From assembly GCF_002902965.1 (NCBI RefSeq), contig NZ_CP026108.1, positions 310,001-374,000 on the forward strand: 64,000 nucleotides of DNA, given 5' to 3'. Under the pieces are notes generated by a model that was given only the letters and a program-made list of their open reading frames with translations, was not told where the DNA came from and did no database searches. This document shows, in pieces, positions 33,228-41,676 of this stretch. This DNA comes from Paraburkholderia hospita (GTDB taxonomy: Bacteria; Pseudomonadota; Gammaproteobacteria; Burkholderiales; Burkholderiaceae). Position 1 is the stretch's first letter. Every line of letters begins with the position of its first letter. A program made the translations under genes and the position numbers.

Positions 33228-35312
33228 ATGCATCCAAGCAGCGAAAGGAGGGCACAACCTCAAGACCTGACAGCGACAGAGGTTTTCGCTCTATTTGAAA
33301 AAGAGGTTGGGATACGGTCGGAGCGCGACCGTGAGGATTATCAAGATTCGTTGCGCACCCTTGCATCGCTAGCACTTGCTAATATCTTATCTATTCAAGG
33401 TGATGCTGTTCGGACGCTGGAAGCGCTCATCGCTCAAATAGACAATAAGCTATCCGAACAAGTCAACGTAATCATGCACCAGCAAGAATTTAAGCGCCTG
33501 GAAGCGACTTGGCGGGGGCTCTGGTATGTGTGTTCGCAGATCAAATCTATTGAAGACGCAAAGCTCAAGTTCTTTAATATGTCGAAGAGCGAGTTGTATC
33601 GCATTTCGAGAAGCGGGCGCGAAAGCACGCTTTATGATCAAGTATATACCCAGAGTTTTGCGACTTTTGGTGGTGAGCCGTTTGGCGCAATTATTGTTGA
33701 CTTCCAGTTTGACACGAGCGGAACTGATGTTTATATCTTGCACCATTTGGCACTGGTCGGCTCGACGGCACATACTGCGTTCATTGTTAGTGCTGATCCA
33801 GCGATGTTCGGATTGACAAGCTTCACTGAAATACACGCTCCCCGGAAACTTCAAATTCACCCGTTGGGGCCGGGAAGTGCATATTGGAGATCGTTGTGTA
33901 ACGATGAACGTGCACGCTATCTTTGTATTGCGCTGCCACACATCTTGATGCGCGGCACTTATGGGCAAGGTAAGATCGTCGCCACCGAATTCAGTTTCGA
34001 GGAAGAAGCTTCCCGCAGCTCCGACATGCTTTGGGGCAATCCGGGATGGGCGATAGGTGATTCGATCGCAAGGTCATTCGGTCAAGACGGGTGGTTCGCC
34101 GCTCTATGCGGTAGCGAAGCGCCTGGGGTAGTGCGGAACTTGCCCGTAGTGGAGGTTCCTGCAGATGACGGCGGAACTGAAGTAATTGGCCCGACGGATA
34201 CACCTGTTTCATATGCTCGTGAACGAGAGCTGACGCAGTTAGGGTTTACGACGCTGTTGCAGAGAAAGGGTTTTTCCGATGTGGTCCTCAATGCTGTGCA
34301 TAACCCTTTTAGGCGAGAAGCTATTAGCCGGACAGCGTTTTTGGGCGCCCGGCCGCCGCCTGATACGGCGGCTCGATTTCATGACGATTCGCCCGATCGC
34401 GACCTCCGGGCGGTCTTGTGCGCGTCTCGCTTTGCACATTACATCCCTATCGTTTGGAACACGGCCTCGGGGCGCTTGCCTGACGTCAAGAGCGACACAG
34501 AGACTCGGCCGTACGAATCCTTAGAACTCAGCCTGCAGCTTTGGTTTGATGGGTACGTAGCGACGCCAGATACTGCACCGACAGTTGATAGACCTCTACG
34601 AAGTGCGATGGTGCGCGTACACCAACGAGATCCGGGTGACTATTGCGCAGAGGCCGTTGTGGAGCTTTGGCTTGGCTATCTCTTTGTTGGGGATGTCGGG
34701 CCCGTTAAAATCGCCGTCCGGCTTGAGAACGCTTTCGATAGGCCCGCAGCCCGCCAGGTCGCGGTGGCACGGCTCTCCATTGCGGAGCCAAGGCGGGTCC
34801 GGGGTGAGCATCTAAACTCTCAGATAGCTCCCGGTCATAGCAATAGCCAGCATGCAATCGCACCGTTTCAGCTCTATGCAATAGAGCCTAGCAGGGAACC
34901 CATACAGGTTGTTAGCACCCTCACTCAAGTGTTAAGTGAACGCGCGTGGATTTTGCAGCGCATCGTCCTAGGACCTCTTTGCGTCCACGCGCTTGTAGCC
35001 GCAGACCTCCCCATCGACCAATTGATCGATTTCGCTGCAGATGAGGAATCTCAACTTGAGATCGACATCACACATTGTGTGATGGGAACCAAATTGAATA
35101 GCTTCCAGCTGGCGTTTCTCGCAACATATCCTTCGAAGATAGTTCGTGGGCTGTCTGCAGATCTCGCCATGCTTGATGACCGATATATCCTGAGGCTTCT
35201 GGAGCCTCTCGCAGTGTTGGACCCAGGTCACCTCATTCCGACTTCGGAGTCAAGGGCAATCGAGTGCCGCTTCGACATGGTGATTCTGGAGGAGCCAGGA
35301 CATGACCATTGA
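33228..35312 (+). CDS. Orphan TssC/EvpB-like (T6SS sheath large subunit) protein with a C-terminal extension
   Basis: About 694 residues from MHPSSERRAQPQDLTATEVF, behind GGAGGAG. Residues about 50-540 follow TssC/VipB: ALIAQIDNKLSEQVNVIMHQ, EFKRLEATWRGLWYVCSQI, TFGGEPFGAIIVDFQF, ARYLCIALPHILMRGTYG, WAIGDSIARSFGQDGWFAAL, CGSEAPGVVRNLP, VPADDGGTEVIGPTD and SRFAHYIPIV. In T6SS, TssC pairs with TssB to build the contractile sheath. No tssB, tssK, hcp or clpV gene is present in the window. About 150 extra C-terminal residues (LLEPLAVLDPGHLIP near the end) have no TssC counterpart. The stop overlaps the hydrolase gene by 11 bases. Base composition is lower in GC than the flanks. The role is unknown; a phage-tail or conflict-related function is inference. 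Confidence 0.8.
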   Translation: MHPSSERRAQPQDLTATEVFALFEKEVGIRSERDREDYQDSLRTLASLALANILSIQGDAVRTLEALIAQIDNKLSEQVNVIMHQQEFKRLEATWRGLWYVCSQIKSIEDAKLKFFNMSKSELYRISRSGRESTLYDQVYTQSFATFGGEPFGAIIVDFQFDTSGTDVYILHHLALVGSTAHTAFIVSADPAMFGLTSFTEIHAPRKLQIHPLGPGSAYWRSLCNDERARYLCIALPHILMRGTYGQGKIVATEFSFEEEASRSSDMLWGNPGWAIGDSIARSFGQDGWFAALCGSEAPGVVRNLPVVEVPADDGGTEVIGPTDTPVSYARERELTQLGFTTLLQRKGFSDVVLNAVHNPFRREAISRTAFLGARPPPDTAARFHDDSPDRDLRAVLCASRFAHYIPIVWNTASGRLPDVKSDTETRPYESLELSLQLWFDGYVATPDTAPTVDRPLRSAMVRVHQRDPGDYCAEAVVELWLGYLFVGDVGPVKIAVRLENAFDRPAARQVAVARLSIAEPRRVRGEHLNSQIAPGHSNSQHAIAPFQLYAIEPSREPIQVVSTLTQVLSERAWILQRIVLGPLCVHALVAADLPIDQLIDFAADEESQLEIDITHCVMGTKLNSFQLAFLATYPSKIVRGLSADLAMLDDRYILRLLEPLAVLDPGHLIPTSESRAIECRFDMVILEEPGHDH

Positions 35313-36198
35313 ATACCACGATGTTATACGAACCGGCCCGGAACTTACGCATCCAGAAAACGGTAAATGGTTTCTTGCGTCCGACGTACATGGTCCTGTT
35401 GTCGTATTCGTACACGGCTTTACCGCACACGGCAGGTATCTGGCCCGACTGGCGGAGTACGTAGGCGCACACGGTTTTTCCCCGACGCTATTTAACTACG
35501 ATTCGTATCGAGGCATCGATCAAGCCGCGCTAGACCTGGAGATGCTGCTCAGCGATATCGGAGACGAGATTCGTAGAGAGGGACTCTTTCTTGTAGGCCA
35601 TAGTATGGGCGGCCTCGTTGTCAGATATTTTGTTCAGTATGGTACCGAGCGCTCCAAATTCCAGGTACGCGGAATCGCAACCCTTGGAACGCCCCACTGT
35701 GGAACACTCTCGAAGAGGCATCTTGGCCACTTTCTTGATTGGGCAGATTCCGTCACTATGCCCAATCCCTTCTCACGCTCGCCCGCTTGTCCGTCCGCGG
35801 TGCAACTCACCGACGCCAGCCCTTCGGGTCTCATTGGGCGCCTAAATCAGGACGCGGCCGCTGACGAAAGGCGCATTCCAATTCTCTCGATTTCTGGCGG
35901 ATTGCCTTTTCTTGAGTTTGGGAGCGGCAGTAATGGAGGGTTCGCTGGAACGCTGCGAAATCTGGTTCTGCAACGGCTCATCGGTGAGCGACCAAACGAC
36001 GGACTCGTCCCTGAGTCAAGCGCCAATGTAAGCAAGGCTATCGGTTCCGGCCCGCATAGATCCCACGCCAGCGACTACCCGGGATACGAGCGGGTCAACC
36101 ACTCGTATCTTGGTAGGAACCAGCAGATCGCCGGGATCATCGTGCGGTGGTTACACGACGTAACGCATCAATATTGCGATTCGAAGGCTAACACCTGA
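35302..36198 (+). CDS. Alpha/beta-hydrolase (lipase/esterase-like)
   Basis: The 298-residue protein has the hydrolase core: VVVFVHGFTAHGRYLARLAE (oxyanion-hole HG), nucleophile elbow LVGHSMGGLVVRYF with the Ser near residue 99, an acidic residue in ERPNDGLVPESSA and a C-terminal His in VNHSYLGRNQQ. This completes a Ser-Asp-His triad resembling the PGAP1/DUF676 and lipase families. No signal peptide is visible, so it is probably cytoplasmic. The ATG lies inside the end of the TssC-like gene, showing tight coupling. Lipases of this type occur as T6SS effectors and as membrane-damaging effectors in defence systems. Which applies here is open. Confidence 0.85.
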   Translation: MTIEYHDVIRTGPELTHPENGKWFLASDVHGPVVVFVHGFTAHGRYLARLAEYVGAHGFSPTLFNYDSYRGIDQAALDLEMLLSDIGDEIRREGLFLVGHSMGGLVVRYFVQYGTERSKFQVRGIATLGTPHCGTLSKRHLGHFLDWADSVTMPNPFSRSPACPSAVQLTDASPSGLIGRLNQDAAADERRIPILSISGGLPFLEFGSGSNGGFAGTLRNLVLQRLIGERPNDGLVPESSANVSKAIGSGPHRSHASDYPGYERVNHSYLGRNQQIAGIIVRWLHDVTHQYCDSKANT

Positions 36199-36627
36199 CG
36201 AGGTCAGGAAATCACGTCAAACGAAGACAGACATTTAACTCGCCGTGAATGAGTGCAGGGTCGATTACTTGCCCACAGTGGGTGTACCGAGCGACCGCTC
36301 GCCTCTGATACCAGCCCTTGCGACTCCGGGAGCTCGACCGGCAACAATGGGTCGTGCGCTGCCATTCGCGTAACGCTCTCGCCGATTGCATATGAATTGG
36401 CAACTATCGGCCACAAAGCGACGCTCGCTCGACGGCGATATATGGCGGCACCTCGACGCGTTTCGGTCATTTGCCCCATTTTTTGTCGGGTAGCTCAAAC
36501 ATGCCAGATAGATGAAGTTGCGCGCGCAGGGGAACACACCACAGTCGGACGGTGATCGGCCAGAAGCAACCGCCCGATGTCGGCTCCACATCATCGAGAG
36601 TCGAAACTGCGCGCTCGCAGAAAGGCT
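36199..36627. other. Intergenic between convergent genes, no gene seen
   Basis: About 430 bases between the hydrolase gene and the HEPN gene, which converge. Short frames exist without starts or family motifs. No clear hairpin-plus-T terminator was picked out by eye. Confidence 0.35.
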
Positions 36628-37512
36628 TTACGACGCGCCAAGCAGCATGTTGTTGAGCGCCGCCTTGCTCGGGACTTCATTGTCTTCGATCATCCGAACC
36701 AGCACGCGCTGGAGTATGTTGAACGTCTGCACCAAATGAGTGTCGTTGTGCTTCGGTTTGCCGTGCGCCGCAGCCGAACGTTTATCGTACAGTTCAAATA
36801 TTTCCCGCTGAAGGGCAAGCCGTTCTTCGCCGGGCGGATAAGCATACGAGGCAATCAGGACCGACACGCGGAACCTCAATTCGGACGTCGATGGCGAAAA
36901 TAACGCTTCGAGCGCGCCCCAAAGCGACACGAGCGTAAGTGCGTGGTGCGGCACGAATGTGGAGAGTTCGAACGCCTCCATTGCGAGCCGGAAGGCGGCG
37001 TGCGATGCCATAAGGCCGACAGCGTTCGGCCAGTGGTCGCGGACCCAGTCGAGCAATCCGATCATCGGCTTAGGCTTCGCCAGGGCTAGTTGGATGTACT
37101 GCGGGCTCGATTCAACCGGTGTAAGCCGGAGTTCGGGATGCGGAATCGCAGCGATCTCGGAGAAGGAATGGCTCGATTGCATGAGAAACCGGATCGTCGG
37201 ATCGCAGCACAGCCGCAACAGGCTCGTAATCGTCCGTGCCACATCATACGGCGTCAGATCGCCCGGCGGTTTGTAGCCGCTGCGGATGACCAACTCCGTG
37301 TGAACGTCGAACTCGTTGTGCAGCGTCGACGCGTTCCAAGGTTCGCGGTGGTGCTTGCTTGGCGCTTCGGGCCGATTGACCGCGATCGTGTACGAACCCA
37401 TTAGGCGTGCGTATGTGCGACGCAGGGCTAGCCCGTGGCCCAAGTCGTACTCGTCCTGATCAGGCGGCAACTGTAGACTGCTGAGTCCGGCGTATAAATC
37501 GAATGTCGTCAT
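36628..37512 (-). CDS. ApeA-like HEPN-domain protein
   Basis: About 294 residues from MTTFDLYAGLSSLQLPPDQ. The C-terminal third resembles the Apea-like HEPN domain: LWGALEALFSPSTSELRFRV, SYAYPPGEERLALQREIFEL, then YDKRSAAAHGKP, which contains the R-x4-H motif that forms the catalytic centre of HEPN ribonucleases. The N-terminal 170 residues are unassigned. The ATG overlaps the stop of the HNH gene (ATGA), so the two are co-translated. Known ApeA proteins are abortive-infection nucleases activated by phage. The longer frame upstream was rejected because it lies inside the HNH gene. Confidence 0.75.
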   Translation of the reverse strand: MTTFDLYAGLSSLQLPPDQDEYDLGHGLALRRTYARLMGSYTIAVNRPEAPSKHHREPWNASTLHNEFDVHTELVIRSGYKPPGDLTPYDVARTITSLLRLCCDPTIRFLMQSSHSFSEIAAIPHPELRLTPVESSPQYIQLALAKPKPMIGLLDWVRDHWPNAVGLMASHAAFRLAMEAFELSTFVPHHALTLVSLWGALEALFSPSTSELRFRVSVLIASYAYPPGEERLALQREIFELYDKRSAAAHGKPKHNDTHLVQTFNILQRVLVRMIEDNEVPSKAALNNMLLGAS

Positions 37513-38774
37513 GGGATCAATTGGCCAACGGGTGCCGCCGAGGGACGAGGAAAATTGAAAGGGAATGCACGAACGAAATCCATCATCTCGTATCGTTCGA
37601 TACGATGTGCCTCGTAATCCACTGTGAAAAAAGTGTTGTTGGAGAAGTTTAGATAAGGCAGCCCTTCTCCTAATAGAACCGATTCGATCTGCGAGCCGTA
37701 AAGCCGCGCGTGGAGCATCAGGGCACATGTCCCGCCGGGCGTGGGAATGCCCGCGATCATGAATCCATGCAGAGTGTGCGGCAAGCCAGAAAAGATGTTC
37801 GCGATCGGAAGTTTCTGTTCCGTCGAGTGCAAGGGGAAGGCTGGGACACCAGTCGCTATGGACCGCTTTACGCGCTGAAACTGTGGGTGTCTGACGTAGT
37901 CAGCGCCAGCTATATACGCCAGCAGATTCACGCCAATTTTTGCCAGCACCCTTCCGGTGACAGCGATATCGAACGACATTGAGATTCCTACGAGCCGATT
38001 TTCAACGTCTTGCTCCGTCATCTGCTCAAACGTCGTCTGATTGATCAATTTCCTGAAAAATGTGAGTGCTCGCGCGATGCCCAATTTTTCAGTGCTCTTA
38101 AGCACAATTTGACCATTGCCGCGTAGGAACATACGTGCGCAAGACTTCGGTTCGCTTCCATCCGCGTTCGGCTTGAGCGGCGTGCTCCACACGCTCGGAG
38201 TCGGCGGTGCCAAGACCAATCGCACTTCACCTTGAACATATTGATCGCCGTTCCATGTATAGGTGGTCGCATACAACGCGGGAGCTTTTTCACTTGGATC
38301 TTTGGAAACACAGACCACGCTTGCTCCGAGCAGAGTTTGCGTTCGATCAATATATTCACGCAATGGCGTCGCTTCTGATCCAGTACTAACGCCTTCACGA
38401 TCCCCGACCAATACGAGTTGAGGAAGTATCGTAGGCCGTCCCCGCGCGCCAAGCTCTATCTCGACCGCATATCCAGCGGGAGTAATCATTTCCTTCGCGC
38501 TTGCTTCCAGCTTGGGCGGGTTTGCGCCTTTGCCACGCCGTCGCCCTTCAGACTGAAGAAAAATTCGCCCCAGAGCCGCAGGCGATTTCCGCAGAAATTC
38601 GAGCTCTAGCGGTGAGAAAACATCCGTGTTGCATTTCTTGCAAACAATTCCGCGCAAGATAAATCGCTTGTCATCGCCCCCTAAACCAGCGGGGATCACG
38701 TGTTCCGCAGAGAAAGGTCCATTGCTGCCGCAGTAGATACAAGCTTCAACCGGTAATGAATTATTCAAGGACAT
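37509..38774 (-). CDS. HNH-family endonuclease-like protein
   Basis: The 421-residue protein starts with a zinc-bound HNH module: CIYCGSNGPFSAEHVIPAGL, then GGDDKRF and IVCKKCNTDVFS. The two CxxC pairs, the EHVIP His and CN pattern match the HNH_5-type domain. The remaining 340 residues are a large unassigned region (GYAVEIELGARGRPTILPQL; FSNNTFFTVDYEAHRIERYE) that could recognise the target. It overlaps the downstream HEPN gene by ATGA. An HNH DNase coupled to a HEPN RNase is typical of conflict systems, but I cannot match this pair to a named defence type. Confidence 0.75.
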   Translation of the reverse strand: MSLNNSLPVEACIYCGSNGPFSAEHVIPAGLGGDDKRFILRGIVCKKCNTDVFSPLELEFLRKSPAALGRIFLQSEGRRRGKGANPPKLEASAKEMITPAGYAVEIELGARGRPTILPQLVLVGDREGVSTGSEATPLREYIDRTQTLLGASVVCVSKDPSEKAPALYATTYTWNGDQYVQGEVRLVLAPPTPSVWSTPLKPNADGSEPKSCARMFLRGNGQIVLKSTEKLGIARALTFFRKLINQTTFEQMTEQDVENRLVGISMSFDIAVTGRVLAKIGVNLLAYIAGADYVRHPQFQRVKRSIATGVPAFPLHSTEQKLPIANIFSGLPHTLHGFMIAGIPTPGGTCALMLHARLYGSQIESVLLGEGLPYLNFSNNTFFTVDYEAHRIERYEMMDFVRAFPFNFPRPSAAPVGQLIP

Positions 38775-38846
38775 GTTGTTGGTAGGCTAGTACGGCTTCT
38801 AAATTTTTTTGGTGCACAGAGTGATGTACCGTAGGCCATCGTCGCA

Positions 38847-39938
38847 TCAGTCATCTTGGGCCTTGTCGGCTTGGTACTGACAGTATCCGCACAATCCGTT
38901 ATTGTCGTAGTCATCCAGTGTCAAATTTTCGCCGCAACGTGCACATCCTTCCCGATCAAGTTCCATCCCGCACCAAAGACATTCGCCCTTGGCATGTACG
39001 AACGTCGCATGCTGGCATTCCGGACATTCGGCGACCGGTTCTTCGTCTCCCGCATATGGATCGTACCCGCCCTGAACATCAACGAGTGTTTCTTCTAGCA
39101 ATGGGATGACGTGTGAGGAAAAACCGCAGCTAACGCACGCATACTTGACCTTCTCGCTCTCCAGATCGCTACTGTCAGTCGTGTCGGGTTTTAACAGCGA
39201 AGATCTACAATCTTCGCACTGCATTGCTGGGATTACCGGCAAGAGGCCATCGGGCACGTTGAGGGCCGCCCAACCGTCTTCGCATACAGCAACCTGACCT
39301 TTATAAAAGTCATGCTGCTCTAGCATGGTTTTCCATGTCTCACCTAGAAGCGTCGCAGGCGCGTCCCCCAACTCCTTTTCGATCAATTCGCTCAGGAGTG
39401 GGAACGTGTCGGATAGAAATTTGCCGATGACAGCGGCCGCATTCTGAGGATGGAGGTGCTCAACGTTGTTACGCTCATTTTGCAAGGCCTTGACCACCGT
39501 CCAATCTGTCGATATTCCGAAAGCATCGAATCGCTTTTTAATGTCCGCCAGATCGATCGTGTTGTTGTTGAACTTGAGCGGTTGCCACTCAAAGCCACCA
39601 CTACCGTCAGGTTTCGGAAGTATTTCTCCCGTCTTGAAAATCAGCTTGTAGCCGTCCTCGGGAGTCGGAGCTTCCAGAGCAATTCGATACTTAAACAGGA
39701 GAAGAATCCCTGCAAAGTAGTTGCGCAGCGCTGACAGCGCGCGATCGGGATCGCCGCCGTCTGCTTGCTGACTGCGGGTGTAGTCTTCGACGCCCAGTCG
39801 GATGGAAGTCAAAGCGTTTGATTTCAGCTTATCTGGATCGAATTTTTCGGCCACATGGATCCCCGGATTGGTTTCAGTTTTGTTCGTAACTGCTTGGCGA
39901 GGGCTGCCTAAAGGTGAAGGCACACCGGCATTATGCAC
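38847..39938 (-). CDS. HEPN-like protein with a C-terminal array of zinc ribbons
   Basis: Up to 363 residues; a GTG at 39854 preceded by GGGGATCC may be the true start and would remove 28 residues. The helical N-terminal half (ALSALRNYFAGILLLFKYRI; ADIKKRFDAFGISTDWTVV) contains ALQNERNNVEHLHP, an R-x4-H arrangement like HEPN active sites. The C-terminal half has at least five CxxC knuckles: CEDC, CVSC, CPEC, CLWC, CARC and CGYC, giving two or three zinc ribbons. The combination resembles uncharacterised defence-island proteins that pair a HEPN nuclease with a nucleic-acid or protein-binding zinc module. It lies 73 bases upstream of the HNH gene on the same strand. Confidence 0.65.
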   Translation of the reverse strand: MHNAGVPSPLGSPRQAVTNKTETNPGIHVAEKFDPDKLKSNALTSIRLGVEDYTRSQQADGGDPDRALSALRNYFAGILLLFKYRIALEAPTPEDGYKLIFKTGEILPKPDGSGGFEWQPLKFNNNTIDLADIKKRFDAFGISTDWTVVKALQNERNNVEHLHPQNAAAVIGKFLSDTFPLLSELIEKELGDAPATLLGETWKTMLEQHDFYKGQVAVCEDGWAALNVPDGLLPVIPAMQCEDCRSSLLKPDTTDSSDLESEKVKYACVSCGFSSHVIPLLEETLVDVQGGYDPYAGDEEPVAECPECQHATFVHAKGECLWCGMELDREGCARCGENLTLDDYDNNGLCGYCQYQADKAQDD

Positions 39939-40037
39939 GCGCCGCGCAGTGCTGCCGTCCGCCTTCGGAGAAGCGATGTGTAGCGCGAGTAAAAGCTTAT
40001 TTAGCAGGCTTTTCGCATTCCGGAACGCCTGCGCTCG

Positions 40038-40406
40038 TCAGCCAAAAGCTGCTCTGCGCTCCAGCGGTCGGACCATCGTTACTTCCCACTCCCGGATGGC
40101 GCGCCACGCGATAAGCACACATCGGCCAATATGGAGTTCGCCCGGCCCGAGTCCGCGCTTGCGCATTTCGTAAAACGTTGAGCGGGACAGCTTGTAGCGG
40201 TCGCAGAACTCCAGCAGCGTAATCGCGCCGCCGCCGTTCGCAATCTCGGCCGGTACCAGTTCAGCGGGGACACTGGTGCCAGTGACTGCAGCGCTGCGTG
40301 CGAATGTCTCATATCGGCGCGAGAGCTGACCGGCGCCTATGCTGACTGAGTGACTCAATCGGGTCGCAAAGAGGCATCCAGCAGCGCCGGCAACAGTCAT
40401 TCGCAT
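40038..40406 (-). CDS. Excisionase/AlpA-like helix-turn-helix protein
   Basis: Up to 122 residues. The C-terminal 60 residues carry a MerR-like winged helix of the excisionase/AlpA type: AITLLEFCDRYKLSRSTFYE followed by MRKRGLGPGELHIGRCVLIA. Such proteins direct recombination of integrases or repress prophage and island genes. The start is uncertain; the N-terminal 50 residues look variable and ATG options are few. The gene could be the recombination directionality factor of the surrounding island, though the nearest integrase is 3 kb away. Confidence 0.65.
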   Translation of the reverse strand: MRMTVAGAAGCLFATRLSHSVSIGAGQLSRRYETFARSAAVTGTSVPAELVPAEIANGGGAITLLEFCDRYKLSRSTFYEMRKRGLGPGELHIGRCVLIAWRAIREWEVTMVRPLERRAAFG

Positions 40407-40415
40407 CGGCCGACG

Positions 40416-40859
40416 TCAACCATCTGACGCGCCGAGCATGGTCCGCCGGCACCCGGGCGAGTTACACCGGCATGCATACTGTTGCCTGATCTCATCGGTG
40501 GGTTCGCCGTCGATGACCAGCGCATAGTCAATAAACAGTTCGCAGCCGGGCGCGATGTCGGCGAGCGCGTGGATGAAGACACGATCGCCCGACTCAATCG
40601 CTTCGCAGTTCGGTGTGCATGCGTGATTCAGGAAGCGGGCACTGTTGCCCCCGCGACTGCCATCAATCACCCGCCCGTCCGAGAGCCCGAAGACGAAAGT
40701 GTGGCCAGCGTCGGCGCGCTGGCGCGCGGCGGCGCGCCGCCAGGTGGTCCGTTCACCCGTGTACTCAATAAGCCGCTCGCCGGCCGCGATGGGCCGCAGC
40801 GCGAAGAGTCCCTTGCCATGCACCGACGAGCGTCGTGCAGTGATGCGTCGCTGTTGCAT
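40416..40859 (-). CDS. SET-domain protein (putative protein-lysine methyltransferase)
   Basis: About 147 residues from MQQRRITARRSSVHGKGLFA. The SET core is clear: SSVHGKGLFALRPIAAGERL and IEYTGE at the start, the hallmark GNSARFLNHACTPNCEAIE (pseudoknot NH-x-CxPNC), and ELFIDYALVI. A post-SET zinc motif CRCNSPGCRRTML follows. SET proteins transfer a methyl group from S-adenosylmethionine to lysine. They are scarce in bacteria and known targets include ribosomal and histone-like proteins. An HU-family gene lies 300 bases away, divergently transcribed, and would be a natural substrate candidate; that link is inference. Confidence 0.88.
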   Translation of the reverse strand: MQQRRITARRSSVHGKGLFALRPIAAGERLIEYTGERTTWRRAAARQRADAGHTFVFGLSDGRVIDGSRGGNSARFLNHACTPNCEAIESGDRVFIHALADIAPGCELFIDYALVIDGEPTDEIRQQYACRCNSPGCRRTMLGASDG

Positions 40860-41153
40860 GTGTGAAGTCCGAGTGGGTGTCTGTCTGATCATCGCGGTTC
40901 AAAAATCAGTCGCGAAGCATATCGCTACTTCCTCTGCAAACTCAACCCTTGCATACGGACATGCGCAACTAACTGTCTGGCGTGCCAGCATACGATCCGG
41001 CTTCGCCAGACAACCTGTCGACAGGAAAGGGGGCATCGGGACACAGTGGCGCTTTCCAGGACAACTCGCGGGTTGCTGGACCGCCTCACGTGCGGTAGGG
41101 TGGCGTCCGGTCCGCCAGCACGGGGGTGTTATGGCTCAAAGGGAGACTCACAG

Positions 41154-41432
41154 ATGAACAGACACGAACTGATTGATGCCGTTGCGGCTACCACAGGCGG
41201 GAGCAAGACCAGCACGGCCGAAGCCATTGATGTCATTCTCGAGGCCGTGACGGCGGCCGTCATCCGCGGCGAGACAGTCCAGCTGATCGGATTCGGCTCG
41301 TTTTCGACGGGGGCGCGCGCCGAGCGCGCGGGGCGGAATCCTTCTACCGGCGAGACAATCGCCATTCCGGCGGCGAAGACCGTCAGGTTCACCGCAGGAA
41401 CGGCGTTCAGGGACGCCGTCAATGCCGGGTGA
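41154..41432 (+). CDS. HU-family nucleoid protein
   Basis: The 92-residue protein from [20 protein letters not shown] has the HU/IHF fold: two N-terminal helices, [20 protein letters not shown] and [20 protein letters not shown], including the Pro at the tip of the DNA-bending arm. It is Lys-poor compared with housekeeping HU and probably an accessory paralogue. The start was selected over a longer frame because MNRHELI matches the HU N-terminus and follows AGGGAGA. A terminator lies about 160 bases downstream. Confidence 0.94.
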   Translation: MNRHELIDAVAATTGGSKTSTAEAIDVILEAVTAAVIRGETVQLIGFGSFSTGARAERAGRNPSTGETIAIPAAKTVRFTAGTAFRDAVNAG

Positions 41433-41588
41433 CATCGGCGGGATGTGACGGACTGGACGGCTGACGCGCGAGAAGGCAGATCGCCTGATCGTTTTCAGTC
41501 GTACCGCCTGCTCCGTTGCCGGACTCCATGAAATGTCGGCGCATCCGAAAAGATGCAGGTTATCCCTGACTTTGGGTGCGTGTTGAAG

Positions 41589-41622
41589 CCCACCGGCCAT
41601 ATCCGGCGGGGGGTATTTTTTT
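41589..41622 (+). terminator. Rho-independent terminator downstream of the HU gene
   Basis: CCCACCGG and CCGGCGGGG form a stem around a short loop, followed by TATTTTTTT. It could also serve the convergent gene at 41677-42021. Confidence 0.65.
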
Positions 41623-41676
41623 GTGGCGAGAATTTTTCAGGCGACGCCTGTAACGGAAGCGGGTTGCGAAGCATGT

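Noticed and set aside
33228..36198. Part of a complete T6SS cluster
   Set aside because: No other T6SS component could be recognised anywhere in the window.
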